Shown piece after piece: positions 13,701 through 28,700 of a DNA stretch of 64,000 nucleotides (positions within the stretch are counted from its first letter, which is position 1; every line of letters begins with the position of its first letter). The notes beneath the pieces were generated by a model, which worked only from the letters and a program-made list of their open reading frames with translations, was not told the origin of the DNA and ran no database searches. This stretch comes from Zoroaster sp. YZ-2022 (taxonomy: Eukaryota; Echinodermata; Asteroidea; Forcipulatida; Zoroasteridae): the NCBI GenBank assembly GCA_029582265.1, contig CM055833.1, positions 28,982,288 through 29,046,287 of the forward strand. Direction: 5' to 3'. The position numbers were made by a program, and so were the translations under genes.

Positions 13701-16700
13701 CGTAAGAAATCGGGCTCTGTGAATCCGTCGGAATTGTTGCAAGTATACTTGATTCAATATCCATAATAAAATGATAATAAAATAGTCAGGAAATGGGAAG
13801 GAAATGAAAACAAAATATGGGAGAAAGTAACGTTTGACTTCACACAACGCATACCGGTATATCTTCGCGGGAAAACCACTGGTAATGTAGAGAAAGTTCA
13901 GTGAATAAGCTCTGCGCGCGGTACCAGTGAAATATTGGATTGCACAATCATGAGCTTTGACCGTCCATGGAAAACAAGGGACGTTCGTTTTGGCGTGAGT
14001 GGAAGTCGTGTGAAAGTTTGTTAAAAAATCGCAAACGACCGAGGTGACAGACAACTGGTGCCCATTACCAAGGACCTTTGTTAACGGTGCTCGTGTGAAA
14101 AGGGCTATAGACAGCATTGGCACTTCAGGTTTCAACTTCCATGGAATTTGTCTGTTGCAAGACCATTGATGTCATAGATTTATTTTCATCTGACATTGCA
14201 TAAACTGTCCCATTTTTGTGGTGAGACGTTTATTAAATGTTGTGACCACACTTCCTTTGGTAGATCCAATTGCTGTCAAGACCGGTATCTCGCTGGCTTG
14301 CAGTCTTATTTTGTAGCAGTCTCTGAATTGAAAGCAGAATGCCCAGTATAAGACCAAAAGATTGTGATCTATGACAAAGAAGAATCTCTATTTGTGTAGA
14401 TATCAATACTGCATTATGTATGGTGTTGATGCACAACATTTGGGGTTTCTATCGTGGTTATTTAACCTGGGTCACTGATTGAGCAACTATGGGCATACTG
14501 TGAATGCACTTGACTACAAACATACTGGAATGTTTTTTTTAGTCAACTCTGATCACGGTTTGGCAATAGGGATAAGCACAGATCACTGGACAGCAAATGC
14601 AGACTATTGTCAGATATTTTTAGGGTCCAAGATCTTGTGGTTGATTTTGGTATAATGCTTCTCTAGAAATTTCCAAGGACTGGGAAAAGAGGAAAAACAA
14701 AACAAGCCACCTTGAAATAGAAAATACAGAATTCAACACCCATTTCAGACAGTGTGGGCCCTAAGTGGAATCAGTGAAAAGTGCTGAAGATTGTATTCCT
14801 GGTCAGGTCTTGTATACTGCTTGCTATAGGATCAATACGTAGACCAATAATTTGTTTCAACCAGTGACATTTCTGTGGCGAAAAGCTTGACCACTGTCTA
14901 ATCTTCCTTTTGAAAGAACAAACCTATATGTTGCGGTTAGAGAAATGAATGGGGGTACTTAGAGAGTTTCCATTAAGTTGTGACATGGTTTTTATGACGG
15001 CAGTCCTTTCTCCCAGGTAATGCAGAGTTTCTTGCCGATGGTTGCTGCCTCCATTTTAATGTGGGTGGTAATATCACATCAAACAAAAATGCCGGCTTTA
15101 TGCCCACCATTGCTGCCATTTTGATGTGGGTGTTAATTTGAAACTTGGATGTACCAAGGATGCTATTCACCTGTAAAACCCATTCTATTAGGATTTACAA
15201 TGGTGGCTATATGTGAATACACGGAGATTAAATTTACCTATATAATTGAAATGAAATAGAAAACTAAAAAACACCTACCTCATCAATCTAGTTTTTTATG
15301 GGTTCTACAAATTTGTAAGGTCTGAAACTTTTTTTTTTTAATACGGAAGTAGGACTTAAACCAGTGACCTGAATTTCCATACCTGTGTTCATAAAAATGG
15401 AATGCATGAAACTATGTGCATTCCACTTTCTGAAATAAAGTTCAGATATTTATAACTACAACCTTGGCACAGGAAGTTTTGGAGACAATTTAAGAATGGC
15501 TAATTTTCCTCTTGCAGGAAACCTGTTCCACTTAGACACATTTAACACATTAAATTGCAGAAATTAGCTGTTCCTGTATGACACTTATATTAGGGCATCT
15601 TAAATCTAGAAATGGCTTAAGTGTTGTACCATTAGGTTATCACTGGTTATGAAACTAATCAAATGGGCTTTGGTTTGACCTGGTAAAGGTGTTTATGGAA
15701 GCAACTGGCTTTAAAGATTAGATAAATGACACCCTTTTTAAATGTTTCATGAAGCTTTTCCTGGATCTAATCAGATGTTATGTCAGTAATCTCTTTCCCA
15801 ATTCAATTAACATTCTGGGCAACCTAGATTCATCCATCATTCAAGTGACACTTTTATTGCACATTCTTAAGCCTTCATTAAATCTGTGGAGTGAGATGAA
15901 TGCCAATATTACCTTTGTTGGGAAAATCCGGTGAAACATAAAATAGGCTCTATTTCTAGAGAGAATGGATGCAATTTTTTGACTTGGTGTTTCACTGGCA
16001 ATTAACGCCAATTAGTCAAATGCTGTTTCAATTTAAGAAGCCAACTGTGCTTAATTCCCTCGCCCCCTTTTTTGGAGGAGGGGTTACAGGACTAATGATC
16101 ATGTCACTTATAAAGCATTAACCCATAATCTACCGGTGTATGGGTTACCCATACACGGAAGGTTTTACAGCTTGACTTTGCAATTGTTAATCACAAAGCC
16201 ATTCCTTTGGCAGTATTGACTTCCTTTGCATCGCAAGATAAGCTCAAACCACAGATTTCCTTTTAACTATTGCTGCTTCTTTGTCCATAATCTCTTGGGT
16301 TTCACGATTTCTTGTCAATCTCCCACCTGTCAATAAAACAGAAAAGAAAAGCAATCGGCAGTCGTGTTCAGAAACAATTGACTCCCTAGGTTAAATCACC
16401 CCTCCCTTCGCCCTCCGAGTTGGTCTAGACTCGAGGAGATATGAATTGGACTTGCTTAAAATCATGAGGGATTTACTCACAAAAGACACCAGTGGTTGTC
16501 ATGTCAATAGCAGTTTCTTTTCACAATTCTAATTGACACTTCCATGCTAGGTATTAAGAAGCTTTAAGGTTTGGGAGAGGATGCCTGTTAAAACTCTTCA
16601 TTTTTGTGGTTGAGGTCGTGCACCATCAGCTATATATTCTCAGAGCATATTAATGTTAAGTATCTTGGCATGTTTCCAATTACTTCGGTTTCATTCTTCC

Positions 16701-19700
16701 ATACATGAAACGGCAGTAGTCCTTATCTTTCTCACATACCCCTGAGACTAAGGATAGGATAGGGGAGGGTGGGGTGGAGATTAAGGTGCCAGACAAAAAT
16801 AGGCAAGACACTGACATCCATCATATTGTCCTCATATTTCCTCATGCGAAAAAAAAACACCAAAAAAACAAAAGGGACTCAAATTAAAGAAATTGGCTTC
16901 AATAGTTTTCAGAATAGCAAGGTTACCAGTCCATTCTGTCAATGCATCTTAGTGTAAATGGTGCACTTATGACTCATAACCCACCTGTGTTAGCGAGACA
17001 GGAAACCAGTTTCTCTTAACAGGGGCTACTGTGTTAGGAACAGTTCCTTCCTTTACCCTGTGTGGTGTCTTGTAGGTAGGTCTGTAACGCATCGGTTTTA
17101 CATGAGACAGTTTGCCTAACTTTTTGTGTTTTTGAAGAGGGTGAAGGGAACTAGGGAAAGGGTTGGTCTGACTCGGCTCCTCAAGAGGAAGTTATATTAA
17201 GGAATAATAAGACCGAGGCTGAACTTGCTTTTTCTGTTGTGTAAAAGCTGGAGCTTAAGCAGATAGTTTAACCATGGAGGAAAGAAAACAGATTTTCCTT
17301 CCTCCGTGGTTTAACCATCCTACACTCAGTGCAATTTTTGAAATGATCCATTCAGCCACTCCAAGCCATTAGCTTTTGCCAGTGACCTCATGGTTACCCT
17401 TCTGTGCACTGTCACACCACTGAGATTGCAGGGTAAGGTGGTCTCCCATTGGTACATGTACATTGCAGGCCATACTAATACGTTCAAACATTTAGTTGAT
17501 TTTGTAAGATTACTTCGAAAGGACAGCAGGCTTGAATGTACTAAAGGTTGGTGAAGAACATATTGAACATTTAGTGGATCGGAGTGGCCTCCATGTGTAG
17601 TAGGGTTAATGAGCCTACTTTCTTGATGTGATTTAACAGAGGCCATTCCTGAACTCTTGGAAGATATTAGGGCCTGTGTTAGTCATGAACATGGTATAGG
17701 TTCCAGAAACTTCAGTTTCACATTTGTCAGTTTTTGATGTACATAATTACATTGAATAAAAACATTGCCTGGTATGACCTTTGGGATTAATGTTAACAAT
17801 TGGCTTCCCTCAATTATGACTAGAAAGAAGTTAAATAAAGTGCTAAATTTTGACATAATCCTGGCTAAGCTAATTGAGTTATATAATTCAATTCATACAA
17901 TTAAAGCATACAATAACCTATGATTGTGGTAATTCCTTTGAATTTGATCTCCTTAAAAAGAAATCTTCAGGAGGAAATGAACATTTCACATCACGGTAAC
18001 TTTTCCTTACCCTGCCAGGTGCCCCTAAGCTTGCCAAAAGGCTGTGTAATTTACACTGATTAAACCCTGAAATGGAGACGGTTGTGAATTATGAAGGCAG
18101 TCAGGCAGTCGGACAAAGTCTGTTACTGAAAGGTCATTGACCATGTATGAAATCCAATATCAAGACCTGGGGCTGTAATGACTCGCAAGACCCGTCTGTT
18201 CCCGGTTTTGGAGTTACAATTTTAATGTAAAGAAAGCAATGTGGTGATTTTCAGGGGGTGCGTTCCTGTGTCTTCCTCCTCAATTTTTGAAGTTGATGGT
18301 TAAGGTTCAACCACGAGTCCAGCTGCCAACACAGACACCCGGAGTAGAGGGTCTGTGGTGCAACCCAAGCTAACAAGGTGTGACCATTCCTTTCTCCATG
18401 GTGTTAGCAGGACATCCTTGGCTGGAATATTGATCATCCTTGGGTTGTCCTCTGCTTGTGTCCATTAGAGAACAGTCTTGATAATTACATTACCCCAGCA
18501 CTGGGATATTTTTCAAAAGGTATTTAAAGTGGTATTTTTAACATTTGTTGAAGTTAATTTATTTGTGGCAGCACTAAACATGAAATTTTGACCATTGGTT
18601 ATTCAGATAAAGATGCATCCTTACTATTAATATACACTTATTTCCTTCTATCACAAAGGCTCGATGCAACCTAGAATAGCCAGTATCAATGGTTCAGAAG
18701 TTCAAACCTCCACCATTCCTTCGAGTTTCCCATAATTGCCCACCTGTAGGTCTTTTGTCAAAGAAAAGGAAAAGAATGATTGAATCGCAGACAATCAAGT
18801 TTTTTATGGTTGTTTTGAGATGGCTAGACATTACTAAAGAGATTGAATAGGTTAGAATTACAGCTATTAACGGAATGCATGCACACACAAAAATTACTGC
18901 TTAATAGTGAGTTTAGGAATGGTGCATGTTTGGATATGCTACATGTAATTATCAGTGTAGAAAATGAAACTTTATTCACAATGTTTTGTTGGGCAGTTTT
19001 TAGATTAGATTACTTGTAACATTTCCCATGGAGTTGCATAGCTCGTAATTAAATTTTTTCACATGTATATGTAGCAGGTTTTTATTTGATTTATTTGCAG
19101 TTGGTCATCTTGACCATCATTTGGGTTTTGATACAAATTGTTATGTCTTCGTCGGTTTCATTACGAATTGGAATTTTGAAATGTTGGCAGCTATGGAGTT
19201 ACACCATGATATATAATTAATCCTATAGTTGGAGGGTTACTGGATCAATATAATACTATTCCATCAGTCTCTTTAAGAACAGTATCCTTATTCAGCCTAC
19301 CCTTGTAACCCCTTCCTTGCACTTCTCCTGATCTGTTTCAGTTTTCTTCCGATTTTGATCTTGACTTCTTCAACCTTGTTTTCCCCAATGCGTGTTTTTG
19401 TGTCATTAAAAAAACATGGCCCAAGTGATTTCAAACTTAATCATGTCTTGATTTCAGGAAGCCCACCTTGCCTATTTCCCACATTAACCAATTTCAAAGC
19501 TAAGCACTGGAGAATACAAATCAGCAGTGCCGATGGCAATTCCTTCAGCTCATATTATATATTCCTCAACAATTTACAATTTTTAACAATAAATGAATGC
19601 ATTCTCCTGAGTCCAATCCTCACTTAAACCCCAGATTTGTTTTGACACAACCTAGCTTGTAACTCCTTTGTGGTTAGATCCGTGGTTAATAGTTTGATCG

Positions 19701-22700
19701 AATTATTCCCAGTCCAATTTAGCTAATAATCAGCACCTTTTTTTTGTGGTAAATTTACCTCTGCACAACTGAAAAATAATAATTGTACCCCCAATTTAGC
19801 TGCCTTGAAAGGGGGTCTCAGAACTTCCCCAATGAAGTAAATGATTAGGTATTGTATTTCATCTTATCAGGACATTTGTACAAGGAATGTTGTAAGAGTG
19901 TAAGTTAGGGTCAGTAAGCCACATAGCAAAGGAGAATATAAAGAAAGTGTTGAGGTTGCTACCTTGCTGTTGGGATACATCCATTTACAGACAAGTAGAT
20001 GTCTGTAGCCGACCAAGTTCTTGTCCCAAAATTTGTTCCCTTAGAGATCACAATTTGACCCTACATGCCAGAAACAAGAACATTTATGTATGTTGTAGGC
20101 TATAAATTTGAAATGACTTTGAAGGTATTCTATAATAAAGAATCAGTTAGGTGGGGAAGTTTCAGTCTCGTATTGTATTCCCTGAGTGAATGTTAAAAAG
20201 ACTGGGTTTTCCTTGATCGGCACATAATCAGTGGTAAGGCATTTCAGCATTTATCTTGACAGGAATTTGGGGGGTGGAAATAGGTAATGGAGATCAAAAG
20301 TGGCAAATGGTTTAATCACAAAAGAATTGAGAACCCATGTTGGGCCTAGACAGAAGTATTACAGAGAAAGCACATTGAAAGTGCTGATTGACTTATTAAT
20401 TTATGTGATGAAAGGGTGCAGGCTTTTTTTCAACTGCCCATGTCTGAAGAACTTGTCAGTGCTGTATTGATTTTGTGAACAATACTTCCACTCAATGTTT
20501 CAAATTGGCTAAACCCTTGAATGGTCTACCCCTGAAAGCTGAAGGTAATTAGAAAGTTATTCTATCAAAAAGTACATGTATCTCTCTCTAATAAACCTAC
20601 TTAGAAACTTGAGTGGACTCAATTAGTTTCTTGATTGCTCCCTGGATGAGGGATTTACCTGGGAAGCCCCAGAGAGTTTGAACTGGGGACTCCTTGTGCT
20701 AGAACAATGTTTGCTTATTGGTTGTGGGAAGATTAATTGTGGATTGTTTGTCGTCCCCCCCCCCCCCCAAATGATTGATTCGACTTACAGTTCAGGTGGT
20801 GTCATATGGGTGGAAAGTGTTTGTGCTTTTCTCGTGGTCTGGCAGTCACAAATCAATAATTGTACATTAATCGTGATCATTAGCTGGTGGGGCAGCATTC
20901 CTGAAACTTAATAAAAACCACTGATCCTTTCATGAATAACTGGTTTGCATAATTTACTTGAAATTTCATAGGGGGAAATTCCATTGGTATGAGTTGGAAA
21001 ATGTTGTTGGTACATGTTGGTGGATTTAGAACAGAAAGTTGAATGCTGTCAATGTAGTTTGATCTTGGGAGTTTTCTCAAAGGCATCCCAAGAAAGTAGT
21101 CAACGAGGCCAGAAGGATTACAAGAAAAGTATTTGCACAAGTTAGATTAAGATGATGAATTGATTGGCTGTCATCCATTACAGTTTATAAGACGCATTCT
21201 TAACAAATAAGTCTGTTATTACTTTAATACCAAAGTTGTCAGAGGGTGCAAATATCAATTTTAAAATGCATTTTGATGCTGGCAGCCGGCTTTCCATCAA
21301 TGCATGTCTGATCATGCCCAGGCAAGGTGAACGACTTGTAATGTTGAGTACCCCTCCTGCAGAATCTTACTGATAAGTGATCAAAGTGTGTAGACGTCTG
21401 ACATTATGCATTCATTTTGTTTGTGGAATGTCATTTTCCTGTATTCAAAAAGCAGAATTTAGGTTTAATTCACAAAACATGATATGAAATGATCGGCAAA
21501 AATCTTTATTGCTTGAAATGGAATGAAGGAATGGATATCGTAAAGGTCATCAAAAGACCTAAAAGTGCAAAGTTTGGGAAAATTATCATCTTCTGATTTA
21601 GCCAGTGAATGGTAGTATATCAAAATATCCCATAAATTAAATAGTGAGTTATATTTATATTACATGTATACTGAGGGCTAGAGTTATATTGCAGTTGGGC
21701 CCAAGGTCTTTGACAGATCCGATTTCACAGTTACTGTGATCCATCCATGATCCATAACAGTCACCTAAAATGTTATTTCCTTAAACTGCTGCCAAACTGA
21801 CCCAAAACTGTTTTTTTTCTTGAGGTGTGACAGAATAGATGAATCATTGTTTTGTTTTTTAGCCCGAGGTACTTATATTGATACTCCAAACCATAGGGTT
21901 AAAGGGATTTACTTTTGAAAGCATTAGACATCTGAAAAGCCCATTTCCTTTTTAGAAATATTTGATTGTCTATCCCACATTCATAATTGGCATGGAGATG
22001 TCAGCTGAATTGTTCAGGATCCATTATTCACCAACTTCCCAGATCCATTGAAAATCCCAAAATAGTACTTCAATCATCACTCTTGCAAGTTCCTGTGCTC
22101 GTAATTATGAGACAATTTAGGCTTAAGCTGTCTATTCCTACAGTAGGTCCACAAACCAGGCAACTCCACAATCACCGTCTCTGCATGGAGACCTAGCTTT
22201 GGCCAAGATTGAATAAGGGGGCCTAAGATCACCTTAACTCCTGGAGAACCATGTTCCATGGTTATCCCATTTATTGCTTGGAGGCTCAGGTGTTATTTTG
22301 TAATGTAAAAGAGAAATAAATTTCCCACAGGAAAATAATGAATCCCTCAACTTGGAAGTGTTCACAAAGAATATTGTGCGCTTAGCCAAACCTGGATTCC
22401 TCTGCAAACTAAGTTGAGCTTGCCTTTTCAGTTAATTATTTTTTTGCACTGACCTTAGGAAAGACAAAAAATTAAGTTTTTTAAATTCATGATTTTTCAT
22501 TGTTGGCATTCGATCCACTTAAGCAGATTTGAAGAGACAGTTGCCCCTGAAAGAGAATTTAATATCATTAAATGGGTTACAATATCCATTATCTCTGAGC
22601 TTTGGCCTTCATGTTCAGTTTCGTATTACCCTCCCACCAGTAGAAGGAAGTATTCAATTGGCTCAACTCCCTTGTTTAAAATTAAGTCTGATTGTTTCCA

Positions 22701-25700
22701 TTTGGAGGGAGGGGGACTCATGTGTAGTCATGATCCTCTCACCAAATGATAAGTGTTTCCTGTTTTTTGTCAATCCAAAAATAAGGGCTTAGGCTTTTTT
22801 TAGGCACCATGTCTTGTTTTCTTGGGTCTCACTGGAAGTTCTTAATTACCGTCATTCAAATGAAGTAGTGGTGATATGTTAATGAGCAATATTACTTATA
22901 CATGTAAATGTTTGTTTGATCCAGAATTAATTTAAAAAAATTTGTTTGAAGAAAATTGATAAGTAGGTGTATGACTTATCCAAGAATAACAGACATGAAG
23001 TAGAAAGGATGGATTATTTCACAAGAGAAGTCTAGATCAGAGATTTGTGTTGATAGTGCATTACTTACATGCTCATGAAAAAACAAGTTTTAGAAACGGT
23101 CTATTTCTGGATATTTATTAAATTATGCAAGGACAAACAAACTCACTGAATTGGTCCTTCCTCTGGGAATTCCAAAGGTTATGAATTCAGGATAAGACTT
23201 TAGTGTGAACATTCCTTCTTCCACCTAATGATTTTGATGTAGACATAAACAAATACATCCATTACAACCAAATTAGGTTGAATAATTGCCGTCAGTTTTC
23301 ACACTACCTCTCAAATGCCATCTATCTCTGACTCTTGAAAAACAATTAACCTTGCATCCTCAAACGAGGGCTGTATTAGTACGCCCTCCGACCTCGTCAA
23401 TTTGCCAGCGTTGATTTTAATTACTCTTCCCATGACATCAAATTAATTTTGTGTCAAGTCGGCAGTCTTCCCATATCTGATAACTTAACCAAGGTCAAAC
23501 AATCCACCCTGCTGTCACCAATTGCACTGTTACAAACAATATTTCTCTACAATCAGATGGATGCTGTGATCTGGCTTAGAAGCAGTGATCTCCTTGGGTG
23601 CTTACAGCCAGTAGTATCTTGGCATGCAAGAGGGGAAAAAATACCCTCAATATCCAGCAGAGATATAAATATTTAACAAATAAACCTGGTGGTGGGGCCC
23701 ACTAGACTCAAGGTGATGAAGCAAGCTCTGAGGTAGACTTGAGTAGGAGAATACAACCTTGAATGGTTGGTTAAACACTAGTTCCTAATTGCGGTGACAC
23801 CATGTGAAATTCTCAATTAAGTAGTAATAGTTCTGAAAAGAACTGGAGGTTACAACTCGACGTTTTGATCAGTATGCTCTGATCGTCCTCGGGAGAATCG
23901 GAGCTCTAATCATTCTCAGGAGAATCGGAGCATACTGATCGAAATGCTCACATGAAAATTTGTATAGTATGTTGCAGAGAATCCATCAAAATCTAACACA
24001 TACAAGTATTGGCTGTACATGTACAGTACATGTAACTATAATCCATCAAAATACATCAACCAACATGACCAAGCAGTTAAAAACTACTGAAATCCTGAAT
24101 CCATCAAAGTCCGCCATATGCTCAATGTGGAGATATCCTGAATCTGCCAAAATCCTCAAACAGGGGAATGGATTTTGATGGATTCAGGGTGGTTAGGGTT
24201 AAAATGTTTTGTAATATACCTTATTTGATAATACCATAACAAAGTTGTTTAAAGATAAAACTATGTAAAACTTCAAAAATGAACATAGGGGATGAAATAT
24301 TTTTGTCTGGATAAGTGAAATGTCCATGATTTTACTGACCACCAGGGACAACCAGACACATTGTTAATAGATTTCCCCTGTTTATTGTGTGGTATGTCTT
24401 TGGGCATAATAGTCTTGTTGTAATTACATCCACAGACACCAGTGATAATCAGTAGCATATGCCAAAGTGTCCTCTCTGAATTTCTCATGACAGGATACAG
24501 AATATTTCTCTTCAAACAGGATTCTGTCTTGCCTAGGGAGAAATCGTGTTTGTACACATGCAAACTATAAGTCTGTAGCAGACTTTAGAAAGACAACAGA
24601 CAACCACAATGTACCCAGTCTCCCCAGACATAAGTATACACCTTGATGAGTCTAGTCAGAGTCAACCAAAATGTCTCCTATATACAAATGTAGCTATTGT
24701 GCAGTGGAAGTCAACAGCCAATGTGCAATCACTCAGTCACCAGATTTTCTAGCTTCAGACCAGCACGTATTAAGTAGATCATCTGTTATTATACACGGTT
24801 CTTATAAAGCACACATCGTTGTAACTAGATCAAGGTACTAGACCCCCCAGAAATGAAGACAATCCAAAAGTTGACGCACTTGAGTCGGTCAATCCTGAAA
24901 TTAATTTCCACCAGTGGTTCTGATTGAAATTGTGTGTTTATAGTTAACCTATGGTTCCTCCATGGATCTCTTGACTAGTACTGATGCCTCTGGCTCACTG
25001 TGTGATCGGTGGTGATTTTTCTTTGGTAAAAAGTGGTTCCAAAACCCACACGATGCCATCTGTTGAAGGTGCACTTTAGCAGAAATCAACATGCTAAACC
25101 TTGGTTGGACAATTTCCTTCTTTTCATGGCGAGACAAACACAAATCCACTTCACTGCCAGTTAAGCCACAGTTTAAATAAATTTCCAAGTAACATTCCTC
25201 ATTAGTCACATTGTGGACTTCGTTTAAATTCAATCCAAGCCTTCCGGGCATTAGTCTTTTCTTTTGGGTTGATGGATTAAAAAGAATCACTTCAATTAAT
25301 GAACAATTTGCATTGTCATTCCTCCTTATTGGACAGAAGTAATGGAACATGAAAATGGGCCAAAACAGATACAATTGTTCCAAGGAAGTACCTTATTAGG
25401 CACGAAGATAAGATGTTCTTATGTTGGATTAATTTAATGAATAAGAGGGGGAAATGCTTTCAGGAGACACTTCATTTATAATTGAATAGATTTGAAAAGC
25501 ATGCCTGGGTATTTAAGCCGCTGTTTTCTGATGTATTTGTGAAGTAACTTGTTACTTAGAGCTACATGTTGTGTCCTTCCTGGATGCATATGTCTCCCCT
25601 GTGCACCATCATGTATAACTACCTGGACTGCAGTGGGGTTCCTTGGGGCTCATCTGGGTTTCAGGTGACCCCTGTTGCACCATTCCCTATGGCATCTTGC

Positions 25701-28700
25701 TTGGTATTCCCTATGGGAATGGACTGTTGCCCTCAATCATCACTTCCTGTTAAGTAAATTCAGTATATTTGTCTTCTGGAGATTGTAGGCCTATTCCCTC
25801 TGAGAGAAATTTTCTTCGATGGAATTCAAAGGCAGCTGGTTCTACGATAATCACTGGTGATTCACTGTCAGACAGGAAAAGATCCAGGGTGGCTGAAGGG
25901 GTTTTTGGATAGGGGTTATAAACCCCCTAAAAAAAACTGGCACATACAAAAAATTAATGATAATTTAAATACATGGCAATAGAGAAGAGGGTTGTTGCAT
26001 TCTTTGCTCCTCCCCTCACCCACTCCCCTGCAATTGCCAATTTTTGTCTTGAAGATGTAAATTACAGAAGACTTTAGACCAATTGTTCTTTAGTAAAGTG
26101 AAAATGAGGTATGTAAAATACATGATGTACACTTCTTTGACTGGCCTATTTACCTAAATGGCCTGAATACAATGGTAACAGACTCCATAACTCGTTTAAT
26201 TTATTTAAATTCGTTTAGTAACGACCTATCTTGTTTGATGGTTTGACAAAGTGGCAGACCAGCCACCTCAAAACCAGACCTACAAATTAGATCATTTCCT
26301 TGGCGAGGTTGATTCATCATGTTCACTGTCTGAATTTCAGTATCCAACCTCCCATTTCACGAGCTAAGATTACCTTTTTAACCATTTTGAGAAAATCGTT
26401 CCAATCCTTAATCTCACTTGATATGCTTAACATCCTGTTGCTTTTCACGGAATAGCATCTGGCTCGATCTGTTTTGTGGTTTGCATTGGAGGTTTTCCAT
26501 ATTGGTGCCTAGTATTAAATGGGTAATTCCATAGTTTTTATGAGCTTTTTGTACTACAGACCAGAATATAATTTGAGTGGGTGTGCAGATGTTTGAGAAC
26601 TCGATACAGTATGTTTGCAAAGGCATGTTGTAAAGTACTGAATGCTTGGCTCTTTGCATTAAATTGACATGTATGCCTATTTGCTGTAGTATTAAGCCAT
26701 GTTTTCCTTAAGTATTGTAATTTACATTTGTGTGTATGCGTTCATGTAATAGTTTGCTCTGAATCATGACATAGTCTCGGTATTTACTAGGGTAGAAATG
26801 AACAGATCCTGAACATATATCTAGTTAAGTAGTTTGTCCTCCCGCGAAAGTTAAAAGGTGGCAAAAAGCCATTTCACAAAGGCCTACTGGTACAAAAAAA
26901 AGGACGAAAAGTACTAAAAAGGAAAATGTATTGTCAGTCATACTTTTTTTTGGGGGGGGGGGGGTTAAATCACTTTTGACAAACATCACTGCATTCTAGA
27001 TGTTTGTCTATTAACCGCCTGCAGAACCACTTAAACAGTGCTAATGTAGTGTCAACTCATGAGATGTTATTGGGGGGGGGGGGTGGGGCTTGGTTGAGTC
27101 TTGTTTTTGCTGGTCAGAAAATTTCACTCCTTGGTGCAGAAAGATTGTCTGGTGTTGTGCTTGGGGGCAGGGAAACAACTTCTAATAGTTATTAAAATGC
27201 CTGCACCATTTAAGTGAACTCGGTCAACAAAGACGGCACAGTGAAGATTCTATAAACAAGTTGGTGTTTTAAAATTGCCACCTTCAGGGGACAAACATTT
27301 GTTAAAAATAGAGTAACAGAAAGGAATCAAATATTTTTAAGTTTCTACAACATGGCATCTAAATAAGATAAATATTTCTGTTGCTTGGTTGTGGTTTTGC
27401 CAGTCGGTCGAACAATTCAGCAGGTATGTTTGAAAGCTGAATTGCTAATTTTAGTTGAGGGAGAAACTATGTGTCAACACCGGAACAAATGAAAGAACTG
27501 CAGTTTCTTGCACCAATAAACATATTAAACTGTCTGTGGTAAATACAAAGAGATGTTCAATTGCTTGATGGATAATGGAGTATCCAAAGTGCAACATAAC
27601 TGAAAATTATTTGACATGTAATTGTCATTTAAAGAAGAGAAAAAAATCAGTTAATATATTTGTAAATGAAGGAATTAAAAAGAGGAAAATTAGAAGAGGT
27701 TGCTGTTGAGGGAATTAGAATGCCAGGGTGTAGATGCATTATAGTGGTTAAGTGGATTGGGTGTTGACTGCTAATGAATATGCATTTGATCCCAAATTAA
27801 TACAATGGAATGAATAGTTATGAGATCTGATTGTCAAATTAGTTGCTGTTTTTAATTATAAACATTTTCAAAACAAACTATGTAACTGAACATTTTAAAT
27901 CAATTAATTATTTTAAATCAATGTCCATTCTCTTGTCAGGTGGTAATGAGCTGCCCAATCAGCCGTTCCGTCTCAACTGGTCTTGGATTTCATTGGATCG
28001 CGAGTACTACGAGGTGAACGAGACAGATGGATCACTGGAAATTAAACTCATCCGCCGTGGATACCTTGGCGAGACTTCATTCGTTGGTAGGTGCCATCTA
28101 AGTTAATAACGGAAGCTCGGGGAAAAGGGATGGGGGCAGGAGAATTGTTGTCAGTACATTCACCCCCAAATTGTTGGGGGGGGGGGCTCCCCCCCCCCCA
28201 AAAAAAAGTAAATATCTTTGCTACACTATTACTACATATTGAATGTTTGATCTTCACATGTGACATTTAGTTGTAGTTGACTGTATGGTGATGCCTACCT
28301 ATAGCAAAATTATTCTAGATATGGAATGTGTAGTTTCATACATGTAGGTTCATACATGTAGGATGACTGAAGGAAAATTTCACTTAAATGTTTGCAATCC
28401 ACAAGAGCATTCGTCCAATTAATCATGTTTTTTTTCTCGTTCTCCAATAGGAATCAGGGCCGTCGATGGCACTGCCGTCGTCAACAAAGACTTCCGCGGA
28501 AAGTCTGCCCGCCAGGTGCAGTTCAACCCCGGTCAAGAGATTGGCTTCTGGCGTGTACGCATCATCCCTGATGATTCTTATGAGCAGGCCGAGGTGTTTG
28601 AGGTCATCCTCCATGATGCTGTCATGGGTGCCTTGGAGTACCCTGACCGCGCCCTGGTCCAGATCTTGGACGCAGAAGATGGTAAGCACTTTCAAATTGC

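Larger units (their letters stand above)
1797..27939 (+). other. Intron 1, 26.1 kb
   Basis: GT-AG intron between the CSPG exon and the first Calx-beta exon. No coding exon is recognised in it. It holds the repeats listed separately (10296-10859, 11665-12002, 13225-14105, 17272-17605, 23761-24198) and poly(G/C) tracts at 2980-2992, 5800-5817, 5881-5890, 7183-7194, 12366-12379, 20755-20768, 26952-26964 and 27072-27083. The remaining stretches (about 1.8-10.2, 14.2-17.2, 17.6-23.7 and 24.2-27.9 kb) show nothing I can name. Confidence 0.85.

Noticed and set aside
13698..14135. 145-residue open frame on the minus strand
   Set aside because: It spans the right half and end of the inverted-repeat element at 13225-14105 and runs out of it; no transposase-like motif is seen.
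24949..25383. 144-residue open frame on the minus strand
   Set aside because: It lies in intron 1, shows no recognisable domain, no splice context and no compositional contrast. A database search giving a significant hit would change this.
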